64,000 bases of DNA from Paraburkholderia dinghuensis (GCF_003837865.1 NZ_RQIS01000001.1:437699-501698), one strand, 5' to 3'; shown: positions 1 through 9,173, counted from the stretch's first letter. Notes: generated from the sequence alone by a model not told the origin. A program made the numbers and translations.

Positions 1-693
1 TCGAAGATGTGGATCACGAATTCGCCGATCGCCGATGTGTTTGTCGTCTGGGCCAAACTCGAAGAGGACGGCAAGGACGATATCCGCGGTTTCATTCTCG
101 AGAAGGGCTGGAAGGGTCTGTCGGCGCCGGCGATCCACGGCAAGGTGGGTCTGCGTGCGTCGATCACCGGCGAAATCGTGCTCGACGAAGTGTTCGTCCC
201 GGAAGAGAACATCATGCCGGGCGTGAAGGGCCTGCGCGGTCCGTTCACGTGCCTGAACTCGGCGCGCTACGGCATCGCCTGGGGTGCACTCGGTGCGGCT
301 GAGTCCTGCTGGCACACCGCGCGCCAGTACGTGCTGGACCGCAAGCAGTTCGGCCGTCCGCTCGCCGCGAACCAGTTGATCCAGAAAAAGCTCGCCGACA
401 TGCAGACGGAAATCACGCTCGCCCTGCAAGGGTGCCTGCGCCTTGGCCGTATGAAGGACGAAGGCACGGCCGCCGTCGAGATCACGTCGATCATGAAGCG
501 CAACTCGTGCGGCAAGTCACTCGACATCGCCCGTCTCGCACGTGACATGCTGGGTGGCAACGGTATCTCCGATGAATTCGGCGTCGCGCGTCACCTCGTG
601 AACCTCGAAGTCGTCAACACCTACGAGGGTACGCACGACATCCACGCGCTGATCCTCGGCCGCGCGCAGACGGGCATTCAGGCGTTCTTCTGA
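1..693 (+). CDS. gcdH: Glutaryl-CoA dehydrogenase, C-terminal part
   Basis: The frame is open from the first base, so the start lies upstream and only the last 230 residues are present. The enzyme is a soluble FAD protein that oxidises and decarboxylates glutaryl-CoA to crotonyl-CoA in lysine and tryptophan breakdown. Visible are the end of the middle beta domain and the C-terminal helical domain. The block [14 protein letters not shown], about 23 residues from the end, carries the catalytic Glu position of glutaryl-CoA dehydrogenases and separates it from ordinary short-chain acyl-CoA dehydrogenases. A hairpin terminator follows 30 bases after the stop. Confidence 0.9.
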   Translation, partial: SKMWITNSPIADVFVVWAKLEEDGKDDIRGFILEKGWKGLSAPAIHGKVGLRASITGEIVLDEVFVPEENIMPGVKGLRGPFTCLNSARYGIAWGALGAAESCWHTARQYVLDRKQFGRPLAANQLIQKKLADMQTEITLALQGCLRLGRMKDEGTAAVEITSIMKRNSCGKSLDIARLARDMLGGNGISDEFGVARHLVNLEVVNTYEGTHDIHALILGRAQTGIQAFF

Positions 694-723
694 TCACCGA
701 GCGTTTGAATCTGTCGTATTGCG

Positions 724-752
724 AAAGCGCCGCACATCGTGCGGCGCTTTTT
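724..752 (+). terminator. Rho-independent terminator after gcdH
   Basis: A perfect 12-bp stem (AAAGCGCCGCAC, 724-735; GTGCGGCGCTTT, 739-750) with a 3-base loop runs into a T tract. It sits between gcdH and the end of the oppositely oriented peroxiredoxin gene. Confidence 0.85.
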
Positions 753-780
753 GTTTGTGCAAACCGGGCGGACTAACGCC

Positions 781-1419
781 TTACTTGTTCGGCTGCGGCG
801 TGAGGCGCAAATACGGACGCAGCGCCTTGTATCCCTTCGGGAATTTTTCGCGGATGAGCTCTTCATCCTTCAACGACGGCACGATCACGACGTCGTCCCC
901 CTGCTTCCAGTTGGCCGGCGTGGCGACCTGATGGTTATCAGTGAGTTGCAGCGAGTCGATCACGCGCAGTACTTCGTCGAAGTTGCGGCCCGTGCTGGCC
1001 GGATAGGTGATGATGAGCCGCACCTTTTTCTTCGGATCGATCACGAAGAGTGAGCGCACTGTGAGCGTCTCGTTGGCGTTTGGGTGGATCATGTCGTAAA
1101 GCGACGACACCTTCCGGTCGCGATCCGCCAGAATCGGAAAGCCGACGCTCGCGGCCTGCGTCTCGTTGATGTCCTTGATCCACTCGTTGTGCGATTCGGC
1201 CGTATCGACCGAAAGGGCGATCGTCCGGACGTTACGCTTCTCGAATTCGTCTTTAAGCTTCGCGGTCAAGCCGAGTTCCGTCGTGCAAACGGGCGTGAAA
1301 TCTGCGGGATGCGAGAACAGAACGCCCCAACTGTCTCCGAGCCATTCGTGGAACCTGATAGGGCCGATGCTCGAATCCTGTTCGAAGTCGGGTGCGGAAT
1401 CGCCAAGACGTAGACTCAT
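781..1419 (-). CDS. 1-Cys peroxiredoxin (Prx6 family)
   Basis: A 212-residue peroxiredoxin that reduces hydrogen peroxide and organic hydroperoxides in the cytoplasm. The active-site motif PADFTPVC places the peroxidatic cysteine at residue 45. There is no other cysteine in the protein, and a long C-terminal extension is present; both features are typical of the 1-Cys Prx6 group. The ATG at 1419 begins MSLRLGDSAPDF, the normal family N-terminus; the frame stays open further upstream but that extension is low-complexity non-family sequence. It is convergent with gcdH and transcribed alone. No OxyR site was recognised upstream. Confidence 0.9.
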   Translation of the reverse strand: MSLRLGDSAPDFEQDSSIGPIRFHEWLGDSWGVLFSHPADFTPVCTTELGLTAKLKDEFEKRNVRTIALSVDTAESHNEWIKDINETQAASVGFPILADRDRKVSSLYDMIHPNANETLTVRSLFVIDPKKKVRLIITYPASTGRNFDEVLRVIDSLQLTDNHQVATPANWKQGDDVVIVPSLKDEELIREKFPKGYKALRPYLRLTPQPNK

Positions 1420-1774
1420 GTTCAATGTCCTTGAATGGATGAAAGACTGTTGCGCAGCAGCGCTGCCAGTCCACGGAAAAGTAAGCGGACTTTGAAAAAA
1501 GAATACGGGAAACCTGGCGCGGAACAAACGAACATCGTTTCACACCGTTATGTGTTTTTGTAATTTTGGACGCAATGACGGAAACTTTACGGGACAGATC
1601 AACTCCATTCGATAGGGCCGCGATTTACCATGCGATACGCATCGCGATGACCTACAGCAAGACGGCGCACAAGCAACACGCGCTTTGCATGCCATGAATG
1701 CGGTGCGTCGCGCTTGCCAGCACCCGTTTCTTTGTTACGATTCACGCGTAACGTGATACGAAGGGAGCCAGTCA
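1420..1774. other. Divergent intergenic region with nested dyads
   Basis: 355 bases between the peroxiredoxin gene and the DUF883 gene hold no credible coding sequence. Close to the DUF883 start is a 19-base inverted repeat, GTTACG-N7-CGTAAC (1734-1752). A second dyad, TCACG-N5-CGTGA (1742-1756), overlaps it. The ribosome site AAGGGAG is at 1761-1767. The rest shows nothing recognisable. Confidence 0.5.
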
Positions 1775-2077
1775 ATGTCAGAAGTCAACAAGGAGAGGCT
1801 GATGTCGGATATCAAAACCGTCCTCTCGGACGCGGAGGACCTGCTCAAGCAGGCTGCGAGCGCCACCGGCGAGCGTGCGTCCGAACTGCGCGAAACGGCG
1901 CTTTCGCGCCTGAAGCAGGCCAAGGAAAAGGCGGCTGACGTTCAGGTCGTTGTCGTCGAGAAGGGCAAGAAAGCGGCCCGTGCCACCGACGACTACGTCC
2001 ATGAGCATCCATGGACGTCGATCGGTATCGCTGCGGGTGTTGGCGTGCTGATCGGCCTCCTGATCAACCGCAAGTAA
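1775..2077 (+). CDS. DUF883 (ElaB/YqjD-type) inner-membrane protein
   Basis: A 100-residue protein of the ElaB/YqjD/CsbD-like DUF883 family. It has a long charged, Ala-rich helical N-terminal part (about residues 5-65), then HPWTSIGIAAGVGVLIGLL near the C-terminus, a single glycine-rich membrane helix ending in NRK. E. coli relatives are tail-anchored inner-membrane proteins that bind ribosomes in stationary phase; that role here is inferred from the family. AAGGGAG eight bases ahead of the ATG supports the start. It is followed on the same strand by two small genes in the order seen in E. coli yqjD-yqjE-yqjK. Confidence 0.85.
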   Translation: MSEVNKERLMSDIKTVLSDAEDLLKQAASATGERASELRETALSRLKQAKEKAADVQVVVVEKGKKAARATDDYVHEHPWTSIGIAAGVGVLIGLLINRK

Positions 2078-2248
2078 CTGCATCGCGGGGCGCCCAGCGA
2101 GCGTGTGGGCGCGACCGGTCGCATGGACGTGGCCGGCCGCGCGGCACTAGCGCGCTCGTGCGCCGCCAGGTCCGTCAGGGGCCGTTGACCGGCGCGCTTT
2201 GCCGGACCGCACTCCTTGACGCATCCGCATGCGAAATCCGCTCTCGCC

Positions 2249-2635
2249 ATGACGACAGATACCCAATCGCCGCGACCTGAAAATGGAGCACTGCGCCGCC
2301 TGCTCGGCTCCGCGTCCGCGATGCTGCAGACCAGGCTGGAACTGGTCGGCGTCGAGCTAGCCGAAGAGAAAGACCGCCTGTTGGGAGTGCTGTTCCTCGG
2401 CCTTGCGGCGATGATGCTCGTGTCGATGGCCCTGATCACCCTGACGGCGCTGATCGCGATCGCCTTCTGGGACACATGGCGCTGGCAGGCGCTCGCCATT
2501 ATCACGATCGTTTATGCGCTCGCCGCGCTGTTCTGCGCGCTGAAGGCGCGCAATGGACTGCGCAACGCTCCGCTGGTGTTCCAGGCGACGCTGGAGGAGT
2601 TCGAGAAGGATCGCGAGATCTTTCGCAAGCCCTAG
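2249..2635 (+). CDS. YqjE-like phage-holin-family membrane protein
   Basis: A 128-residue protein with an amphipathic N-terminal part (MLQTRLELVGVELAEEKDRL) followed by two hydrophobic helices at about 45-68 and 75-97 and a charged tail. This matches the YqjE / putative Actinobacterial Holin-X (DUF1469) family, which accompanies DUF883 proteins. The function is not established and holin activity is only a family name. A TTG at 2216 would add 11 residues; the ATG at 2249 is preferred, although neither has a strong ribosome site. Confidence 0.8.
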   Translation: MTTDTQSPRPENGALRRLLGSASAMLQTRLELVGVELAEEKDRLLGVLFLGLAAMMLVSMALITLTALIAIAFWDTWRWQALAIITIVYALAALFCALKARNGLRNAPLVFQATLEEFEKDREIFRKP

Positions 2636-2666
2636 TCCCGGAACCGCTTACTGCCCATCCGAGAAT

Positions 2667-3131
2667 ATGAGCCGACCCCGACCGGATACCGCCTTCCGCC
2701 CCGCCCGCCCGCGCTCCCGCGATCTCTCGACACCGCAACTGCGCGCGTTGCGCAAGGAGTTGCTGATCGTGCGAGCAGGCGTGGAGCGCGCCGAGATGGC
2801 CGCTTCGATTATCGAGTTGCGTGAGAGCGTCGCGCGTTTTAACTGGCTTCGCTTTCTAGTACCGGGCCTTGGCCGCTCGCGCGGCCGCGGCCTTGGCGCA
2901 GGACTCGGCAATCTCCTCACGCAATATCCGCTTCTGAGCTCGCTCGTCTCCCTCATCCTCGCGAAGCCGCTGCGCGGCCGCGTCTTCTCGGCGGCACGCC
3001 CGATCATCAAGTGGGGCGCCCTCGCATTCGCCGCGTGGGAAGTCTGGCGCACGTGGCAACAAGCGCGGAGCGAGGAAAACCAGCCCGCGCGTAACGAATC
3101 GACCGAAACGGCGGACGATCAGGGCTACTGA
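2667..3131 (+). CDS. YqjK-position hypothetical protein
   Basis: A 154-residue basic protein that I recognise only by context: third gene of a DUF883-YqjE-like trio, 31 bases after the second. The N-terminus is Arg/Pro rich and is followed by a helical segment (about 30-60), a Gly/Arg-rich stretch, and a moderately hydrophobic segment around LLTQYPLLSSLVSLIL. A second such segment is near the C-terminus (IIKWGALAFAAWEVW). It is probably membrane-associated. The Burkholderia counterparts are annotated as an uncharacterised domain family. The frame is open further upstream, but that part overlaps the previous gene out of frame. Confidence 0.65.
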   Translation: MSRPRPDTAFRPARPRSRDLSTPQLRALRKELLIVRAGVERAEMAASIIELRESVARFNWLRFLVPGLGRSRGRGLGAGLGNLLTQYPLLSSLVSLILAKPLRGRVFSAARPIIKWGALAFAAWEVWRTWQQARSEENQPARNESTETADDQGY

Positions 3132-3151
3132 AACACGCCCCACCGTTCTTT

Positions 3152-3574
3152 TCAGCGACCGCCCCAGCAGTCGCCCGTCGAGTCCGCCGACGCATTGGTT
3201 GTTATATTGCCTCGTATCCCCGTGGCATCCAGGGTGAAAGTGCCGCACACGTCGTCATACATCGGACCAGACTCCACCGGTGAAGCGGCTACCGCATACC
3301 CGCCATTCGATTCGTCCGCGGGCAAGAGTCTGAGCCGATAGACGGCCGTGCCCGTCGGCGGCGCCTGGTCCATACCGGACGGCAGCGACGTGGCCGCGGG
3401 CGTCTGCATATCGACGAACTGCGCCGCCCGATAGAGCGCTGTCATGGCGTCGATGCGATGACCTCGCGCGATCTGGCTACGGTAGGCCGGTGTCGCAAAG
3501 GCCGCCACGATCGCTACAGCCGCCAGCGTTATGGCGAGTTCCAGTAGGGTGAATGCCGCGGCTCTGATTCTCAT
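3152..3574 (-). CDS. pilE: Type IV pilin-like protein (PilE-type)
   Basis: A 140-residue prepilin with a short basic leader, the class III site AAA/FTLLELAITLA and the N-terminal hydrophobic helix, then a pilin head with a C-terminal cysteine pair (DDVCGTF and TGDCWGG) likely forming the D-loop disulfide. The residue before the cleavage point is Ala where Gly is usual. The ATG at 3574 is preceded by AAAGGAAA; an upstream in-frame TTG is less likely. It is the last gene of a five-gene minor pilin operon, 27 bases after pilX. Confidence 0.8.
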   Translation of the reverse strand: MRIRAAAFTLLELAITLAAVAIVAAFATPAYRSQIARGHRIDAMTALYRAAQFVDMQTPAATSLPSGMDQAPPTGTAVYRLRLLPADESNGGYAVAASPVESGPMYDDVCGTFTLDATGIRGNITTNASADSTGDCWGGR

Positions 3575-3601
3575 CGCTTTCCTTTTGCGCACCAACGTTG
3601 T

Positions 3602-4132
3602 TTAGAACGGACGCGCGACGACGCGCCGCCAGTGTTTTTCGACGCGCGAACCAACGAACACGACCTGGGCCTGCAGCCAGCTCTGCGTGTCGTCGTCCGC
3701 TCCGAAGCCGCGCGCCGTAACGACGAACGCGCGTGCATCAGGACGACTGTCGATACGCCATGCCTCGATCAGACACTGCGGTGGCCGGACCGAGCCGGAC
3801 CAGGCGGCAACCGGCGCGACGGCTTGTGCTTCGAAGGTGTCTTTGCGCCGCCAGCCATCGGGTTCGCCGGGCTGCTCGGGTAACGATGGCGCGACCATCG
3901 AACCCTCAGCGAGTGCCTGGCTGCAGAGCGACAACGCGGCGTCTGCGGCGTGGAAGGACACCAGGTGATCGGCGATGATGCTCGCATTGCGAGCTTCCAG
4001 CAGCGAAGCCTCGAACCATGCCGCCGACGTAACCAGCATCATCGACGCCATCACCAGCACGACCGGTAACGCGACGCCTCGCGGCACCGAAGACCCGCAG
4101 CGGCGACGACCGCGACCACGCACGCTGCTCAA
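3602..4132 (-). CDS. pilX: Minor pilin PilX
   Basis: A 176-residue protein with an Arg-rich N-terminus followed by GVALPVVLVMASMML, the diverged prepilin-like segment and hydrophobic helix typical of PilX, with no strict GFTLIE site. PilX takes part in the minor-pilin priming complex of type IV pili. The start is TTG at 4132, overlapping the pilW stop (TTGA), with AAGGTGAG just upstream. This matches the coupling elsewhere in the operon, so the non-ATG start is credible. No PilY1 gene follows. Confidence 0.78.
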   Translation of the reverse strand: MSSVRGRGRRRCGSSVPRGVALPVVLVMASMMLVTSAAWFEASLLEARNASIIADHLVSFHAADAALSLCSQALAEGSMVAPSLPEQPGEPDGWRRKDTFEAQAVAPVAAWSGSVRPPQCLIEAWRIDSRPDARAFVVTARGFGADDDTQSWLQAQVVFVGSRVEKHWRRVVARPF

Positions 4133-4929
4133 GATGACTCACCTTGCTGATTGCGCAGCGTGATGTGCCGCCAGAACGTCTGACGCATGCGCCCATCGGT
4201 TGCTGCCTTCGACGCGCCGTCGCAATCCACATAGCTCACGCTGCGAGGAAACGGCGCGCCGCGCACCTGGACGCACAGATCCACGGCGACCACCGACGAC
4301 CACTGCTCGCCCGCCAGCACCGAGGCGTCCACCGATTGCGTGGCGTTCGCCGGCCAGTAACGCAGGCGCAATAGTTCGACGCCCTCCACGAGCGGTTGCG
4401 CGGTACCGACGTTGCCCGAGCCTTCGCAATACAGCTCCGGCTCACCGGTCGAACCGCTCGCTTTGGCGTGGTAGCGGTTGACCACGTTGACACCCGTTGC
4501 ACCGACCGCCTGACCGAGGCAATCGGTGACGAGGCCACCAGTCGACGGCCAGGTCGAGACGGTGTCGCCCACGTAGCGCACGGCGATGCCGTCTGACCGG
4601 CCCGACAATGATTTGCAGGTGAGACTGGTGTCCGCGCCAGTCGGACGCCCCCCCGCGCAACCGAAGACCGCGGAGCCGGAGAGACTTTGCGGGACGTCAG
4701 CCGGGGAGAATCCGGCGATCTGGATCTGCTCTCCCAGCAACGTCAGCGCGTTCATGCCCGCTTCGTGGATACGTGCGGCGTCGGTTGCAAGACGGAACGC
4801 CTGAACCTGCGAACGGTATGCGGCCACCGCTCCCGCTGCCACGACGAGGCCAAGGGCCACCGCGATCACCAACTCGAGCAGTGTGTGGCCGGTGCCGCTC
4901 TTCAAGCGAATGGGGCGGCGCAGCTTCAT
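4129..4929 (-). CDS. pilW: Minor pilin PilW
   Basis: A 266-residue prepilin with leader SGTG/HTLLELVIAVALGLVV, so His replaces the usual Phe at mature position 1 but Glu5 is kept. A long cysteine-bearing globular part follows, as in PilW minor pilins that initiate pilus assembly. The ATG at 4929 overlaps the pilV stop as ATGA; an upstream TTG would break this overlap. It is the middle gene of the minor pilin operon. Confidence 0.82.
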   Translation of the reverse strand: MKLRRPIRLKSGTGHTLLELVIAVALGLVVAAGAVAAYRSQVQAFRLATDAARIHEAGMNALTLLGEQIQIAGFSPADVPQSLSGSAVFGCAGGRPTGADTSLTCKSLSGRSDGIAVRYVGDTVSTWPSTGGLVTDCLGQAVGATGVNVVNRYHAKASGSTGEPELYCEGSGNVGTAQPLVEGVELLRLRYWPANATQSVDASVLAGEQWSSVVAVDLCVQVRGAPFPRSVSYVDCDGASKAATDGRMRQTFWRHITLRNQQGESS

Positions 4930-5339
4930 CGAGCGAATGCCAGTGCGACGCAATCTCGTCCGGAAGCGAGAGGCGCACCATTACAGGTCGATGGCGGCAC
5001 GACGACGCCCGACGCGACCGAAAAACCAGTAAATGTCCACGATACCGTCGCATTTGACACACCGGACGCCAGGTTCGAGATTCCCGCGAGACCGTCCGGC
5101 ACTATCGTAACGACACGCGCCTTCCATACGTCGAGTTCGGCGCCGGACAAGCTCGCAGCCTCCGCAATTGCATCGGCGGCGAATGCTGCCCGTTCGCGCG
5201 CAGCTACCGCCTGCGCGTTGCGGCCGAGCGCAAGCTGCGTACTCATCAACCCGAGCGTGCAAAATGCCATGACAGACATCGCGATCGCGACTTCAAGCAA
5301 CGTCGTACCGCAGGCATGAAAGCATCCTCTCGGCCTCAT
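4926..5339 (-). CDS. pilV: Minor pilin PilV
   Basis: A 137-residue prepilin with the site ACG/TTLLEVAIAMSVMAF and the N-terminal helix. The head keeps a cysteine pair (STCNG and GRDCVA). The ATG at 5339 overlaps the fimT stop as ATGA and is preferred over an in-frame ATG 15 bases upstream. PilV belongs to the minor pilin complex that primes type IV pilus polymerisation. Confidence 0.82.
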   Translation of the reverse strand: MRPRGCFHACGTTLLEVAIAMSVMAFCTLGLMSTQLALGRNAQAVAARERAAFAADAIAEAASLSGAELDVWKARVVTIVPDGLAGISNLASGVSNATVSWTFTGFSVASGVVVPPSTCNGAPLASGRDCVALAFAR

Positions 5340-5872
5340 GATGACGCCTTGCATGCACCGTCGCTAATACGCGCCCGCCCGCCGGCCGCGACGCGAATAC
5401 AGCGGCGCCACGCCGCCCCGCTCGTAGCGGCGCTCACCATGCGCGGCGCGACCTCGAAGTCGCGCAGCACACCAATTGCCTGACCGGCTGGCGGTGTAAA
5501 CGTGATAGCACTCAACGACGAAGCCACGCCGACCTCGTTGAGCGCCGGCTTCACGCGCAAATGCCTGAGCGCTCCCGCGACCTCGGCCGTCACGGCCCAC
5601 CCGCACGACCAGTCGGCTGCACCGGACGGACACGCTTTACCGGACGCAAGACAATTGCCTGCCGTGTCGACGCGGCAAACTGTGACGCGCGTCTTTCGAC
5701 GAATGGCCTCATTACGCGCGTAGGCAAGTGTGACGAGTAGCGCGTCGGCACGTGCGTTCACTTCGTCGCGCACGCGCCACGTTACGAAAACCGGCGTCGA
5801 AACCGTCGCGCAGATGGCCAGCAGGACCACGACGACCATGATTTCGATGAGCGAAAAGCCTTCGCATTTCAT
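5336..5872 (-). CDS. fimT: FimT/GspH-type minor pilin
   Basis: A 178-residue prepilin with a canonical short leader MKCEG/FSLIEIMVVVVLL, followed by the GspH/FimT beta-rich domain. FimT relatives in other bacteria bind DNA during uptake; that role is not tested here. AAGGATTG lies upstream of the ATG at 5872. It is the first gene of the operon fimT-pilV-pilW-pilX-pilE and lies 159 bases after nrdR on the same strand, so it may have its own promoter in 5873-6031. Confidence 0.82.
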   Translation of the reverse strand: MKCEGFSLIEIMVVVVLLAICATVSTPVFVTWRVRDEVNARADALLVTLAYARNEAIRRKTRVTVCRVDTAGNCLASGKACPSGAADWSCGWAVTAEVAGALRHLRVKPALNEVGVASSLSAITFTPPAGQAIGVLRDFEVAPRMVSAATSGAAWRRCIRVAAGGRARISDGACKASS

Positions 5873-6031
5873 CAGCAATCCTTATTTTGATGGGATTGCA
5901 GTGAATCTACCGGCGAAACGCAGTCGGAACAATTAGCCGAACGGCCAGGTGGTGTGCAAGACGCACGCTCGCCACAATGCAAGCGTTACGAAAAACAGCG
6001 AGAAAGGGAGAAGAAAAAAATGCAGACAGGC

Positions 6032-6514
6032 TCAGCGTTTGCGCGGCGGTGTGCCGGCGCTGCTGGAACGGCGGAATTCTCCGATCACGTCCTCGAATTC
6101 GGAGACGTCTTCGAAGCGCCGGTAGACGGAGGCAAATCGCACGAACGCGACCATATCGAGTTCGCGCAACTCGGCCATCACGAGTTCCCCGAGGCGCTCG
6201 CTGCGCACCTCGCGCTCACCGCTGCCGAGCAATTGATATTCGATACGGGCAACCGCCGCGTCGATCGCATCAGCGGCAACCGGGCGCTTGCGCAGCGCCA
6301 GTTGCATGCTGGCCGCGATCTTGCGGCGGTCGAATTCCGTGCGGCTGCCATCCTTCTTCACGACTGCCGGCATCGACAGTTCGACCCGCTCATACGTCGT
6401 GAAACGCTTGTCGCAGGCCGGACAGCGGCGGCGGCGCCGGATCGCGGCGCCGTCTTCGGACACGCGGGAGTCCACCACCTGCGTGTCTTCGTGCCGGCAA
6501 AAGGGGCAGCGCAT
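6032..6514 (-). CDS. nrdR: Transcriptional repressor NrdR
   Basis: A 160-residue protein matching NrdR over its full length: an N-terminal zinc ribbon with cysteines at 3, 6, 31 and 34, then an ATP-cone domain from about 49 to 139. NrdR senses ATP/dATP and represses ribonucleotide reductase genes through paired NrdR boxes; none was recognised in this window. It begins 18 bases after the glyA stop on the same strand, a glyA-nrdR pairing usual in beta-proteobacteria. Confidence 0.95.
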   Translation of the reverse strand: MRCPFCRHEDTQVVDSRVSEDGAAIRRRRRCPACDKRFTTYERVELSMPAVVKKDGSRTEFDRRKIAASMQLALRKRPVAADAIDAAVARIEYQLLGSGEREVRSERLGELVMAELRELDMVAFVRFASVYRRFEDVSEFEDVIGEFRRSSSAGTPPRKR

Positions 6515-6532
6515 GATCGATCGGCCGAAGGA

Positions 6533-7780
6533 TCAGCGATAGACCGGGAAGCGCGTCGTCAGCTCGGCCACCTGGGCACGCACGCGCTCGATCGTTGCGG
6601 CGTCTTCCGGGTTGTCGAGCACGTCAGCGATCAGGTTGCCCACCTGCTCGGCTTCCTTCACACCGAAGCCACGCGTCGTCATGGCCGGCGAACCGAGACG
6701 GATGCCGCTCGTGACAAACGGCTTTTCCGGATCGTTCGGAATGGCGTTCTTGTTGACGGTGATGTGCGCGGCGCCCAGCGCGGCTTCCGCTGCCTTGCCG
6801 GTGATCTTCTTCGCACGCAGGTCGACCAGCATCACGTGGCTCTCGGTACGGCCCGAAACAATGCGCAGGCCACGCTTGACGAGCGTTTCCGCCAGCACGC
6901 GTGCGTTTTCGACCACTTGCTGCTGGTAGGTCTTGAATTCCGGCGAAAGCGCTTCTTTGAATGCCACGGCCTTGCCCGCGATCACGTGCATGAGCGGACC
7001 GCCCTGAATGCCCGGGAAGATCGCCGAATTGATCTGCTTCTCGAATTCGGCCTTCATCAGGATCACGCCGCCGCGCGGGCCGCGCAGGCTCTTGTGCGTA
7101 GTCGTCGTGACGAAGTCGGCGTGCGGAACCGGATTCGGGTAGACGCCCGCAGCGACGAGGCCAGCGTAGTGCGCCATGTCGACCATGAAGTACGCGCCCA
7201 CGCTCTTCGCGATCTTCGCGAAACGTTCGAAGTCGATGCGCAGCGCGAACGCCGACGCACCCGCCACGATCAGCTTCGGCTTATGCTCTTGCGCCAGTCG
7301 CTCGGCGGCGTCGTAGTCGATGTCCTCGGCTTCGTTCAAGCCGTAGCTCACGACGTTGAACCACTTGCCCGACATGTTGACCGGCGAACCGTGCGTGAGG
7401 TGGCCGCCATGCGCGAGGCTCATGCCCATGATCGTGTCGCCCGGCTTGAGCATGGCGAAGAACACGCCCTGGTTCGCCTGCGAACCCGAGTTCGGCTGAA
7501 CGTTCGCGGCTTCGGCGCCGAACAGTTCCTTTACGCGGTCGATCGCGAGCTGCTCCGCGATGTCCACGTATTCGCAGCCGCCGTAATAGCGCTTACCGGG
7601 GTAGCCTTCGGCGTACTTGTTGGTGAGTTGCGAACCCTGCGCGGCCATCACGGCCGGGCTGGTGTAGTTCTCCGACGCGATCAGCTCGATGTGCTCTTCC
7701 TGACGGCGGTTTTCGAGTTCGATCACTTTCCAGAGTTCGGGATCGACCTTGGCGATGGTGCTTTCGGCTCTGTCAAACAT
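6533..7780 (-). CDS. glyA: Serine hydroxymethyltransferase
   Basis: A 415-residue PLP enzyme converting serine and tetrahydrofolate to glycine and 5,10-methylene-tetrahydrofolate, the main source of one-carbon units. The PLP lysine is Lys230 in [14 protein letters not shown], and the folate and dimer motifs are intact. The ATG at 7780 gives the usual N-terminus MFDRAEST; the frame runs on upstream without a stop but codes for Arg-rich non-family sequence. It is followed closely by nrdR. Confidence 0.96.
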   Translation of the reverse strand: MFDRAESTIAKVDPELWKVIELENRRQEEHIELIASENYTSPAVMAAQGSQLTNKYAEGYPGKRYYGGCEYVDIAEQLAIDRVKELFGAEAANVQPNSGSQANQGVFFAMLKPGDTIMGMSLAHGGHLTHGSPVNMSGKWFNVVSYGLNEAEDIDYDAAERLAQEHKPKLIVAGASAFALRIDFERFAKIAKSVGAYFMVDMAHYAGLVAAGVYPNPVPHADFVTTTTHKSLRGPRGGVILMKAEFEKQINSAIFPGIQGGPLMHVIAGKAVAFKEALSPEFKTYQQQVVENARVLAETLVKRGLRIVSGRTESHVMLVDLRAKKITGKAAEAALGAAHITVNKNAIPNDPEKPFVTSGIRLGSPAMTTRGFGVKEAEQVGNLIADVLDNPEDAATIERVRAQVAELTTRFPVYR

Positions 7781-8353
7781 ACGGTTTCCGTTAAGTGTGT
7801 TCAGGTTGACCGGGGGTCGCGCGAATCGCGTAGCGGGTACGCGGCGCTGCTGGCAACAATTCTGAAAACGCGTTTGGTAACACATTCGGCAACGCGTTTG
7901 GCAAAATCGCCAGCCTTGACGTGGCGGAAGACGGTGCCGCACACGCGAGGCAGGACAGCCACGGGCGGTATCGCCCATGCAGCGCAGATTGAAGCGCGCG
8001 AATCTCGGCTGCCCAGGCGAACGGCAAAACGGCACCCTGCGCTTCACGGTGGGTCGTTCCACCTTGAGTTCCCGTGCCGGCCTGCGGCGCACATACCGCT
8101 GCGGTTGGCGCTGCAGTTGGTGCAGTCGGAGTTGCCGCCAGCTCTGCCATTCGGGAACCCTATCGCCAGTCACGCAGGGATTGAGCGCGTTAGTGTATTG
8201 GATGCGCCGGGAATAGGCAACCGCCGGCGCGAAGCCTCGTCCAGTCGGGCTTCCGAGGTTCCAGCCCCGGTTCTTCGCCGGCTTCCTTGCCGCAGCGCGT
8301 CAATGGAAGTAGGCTTCACCCTTTCTGCACCTTCTACCGATTTGGGAGCAACC
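7781..8353. other. Intergenic region between divergent glyA and ydfG
   Basis: 573 bases without a convincing gene. It contains an 11-base direct repeat AACGCGTTTGG at 7867-7877 and 7891-7901, 24 bases apart start to start, about 90-120 bases upstream of glyA. No glycine riboswitch core was recognised on either strand. Confidence 0.45.
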
Positions 8354-9100
8354 ATGATTGTCTTCGTCACCGGCGCCTCTGCGGGCTTTGGCGCCGCCAT
8401 CGCCCGGTCCTTCGTGAAGGGCGGGCATCGCGTCATCGCAACCGCCCGCCGCAAGGATCGTCTCGATGCACTCGCCGCCGAATTAGGTGACGCACTCCTG
8501 CCGATCGAGCTCGACGTGCGCGACCGCGCCGCCGTCGAAGCGACTCCCGCCGTGCTGCCGCCCGAATTTGGATCCGTGGACGTCCTCGTCAACAACGCCG
8601 GCCTCGCGCTCGGCGTCGAACCGGCGCAAAAAGCCGATCTCGACGAATGGGAAACCATGATCGACACCAACTGCACCGGCCTTGTGCAGGTCACCCATGC
8701 GTTCCTGCCCGGGATGATCGCTCGCAACCGTGGCCACATTTTCAATCTCGGATCGGTAGCCGGGCGTTGGCCGTATCCGGGCGGCAATGTCTATGGTGCA
8801 ACCAAGGCCTTCGTGCGCCAGTTCAGCCTGAACCTGCGGGCCGATCTCGCGGGCACGGCATTGCGCGTGACCGACATCGAGCCGGGCCTGTGCGGCGGCA
8901 CCGAGTTTTCGAACGTGCGTTATCGCGGCGACGACGCCAAGGCTGCCAACGTCTACAAGGACGTCCAGCCGCTCACCGCCGAGGACATCGCCGACTCGAT
9001 CTACTGGATCGCCACGCGTCCCGCGCATGTGAACATTAATACGATCGAACTGATGCCTGTCGCGCAGTCGTTCGCCGGATTGAGCATCCATCGCGGCTAA
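8354..9100 (+). CDS. ydfG: NADP-dependent 3-hydroxy acid dehydrogenase YdfG
   Basis: A 248-residue classical short-chain dehydrogenase. The nucleotide-binding motif TGASAGFG is at 7-14, NNAG is at 80-83, and the catalytic Ser134, Tyr147 and Lys151 lie in the GGNVYGATKAF region. It is collinear with E. coli YdfG throughout, including the end VNINTIELMPVAQSFAGL. YdfG oxidises serine and other 3-hydroxy acids and reduces malonic semialdehyde. The ATG at 8354 gives the exact family N-terminus; a very long open frame upstream is a GC-rich artefact running antisense to glyA. Confidence 0.93.
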   Translation: MIVFVTGASAGFGAAIARSFVKGGHRVIATARRKDRLDALAAELGDALLPIELDVRDRAAVEATPAVLPPEFGSVDVLVNNAGLALGVEPAQKADLDEWETMIDTNCTGLVQVTHAFLPGMIARNRGHIFNLGSVAGRWPYPGGNVYGATKAFVRQFSLNLRADLAGTALRVTDIEPGLCGGTEFSNVRYRGDDAKAANVYKDVQPLTAEDIADSIYWIATRPAHVNINTIELMPVAQSFAGLSIHRG

Positions 9101-9173
9101 AGGGCAGGATCAAGACTTTCGGGCCGGCCTCCGCTGTCAGGTGGACGAAAGTCAGTACACCAGCGCGTTCCGG

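Noticed and set aside
5954..8353. Long plus-strand open frame running into ydfG (1048 codons in all)
   Set aside because: Only the last 248 codons match a protein family; the rest is antisense to nrdR and glyA.
7781..8353. Glycine riboswitch upstream of glyA
   Set aside because: No conserved aptamer core was found on the minus strand; the region only shows a short direct repeat.
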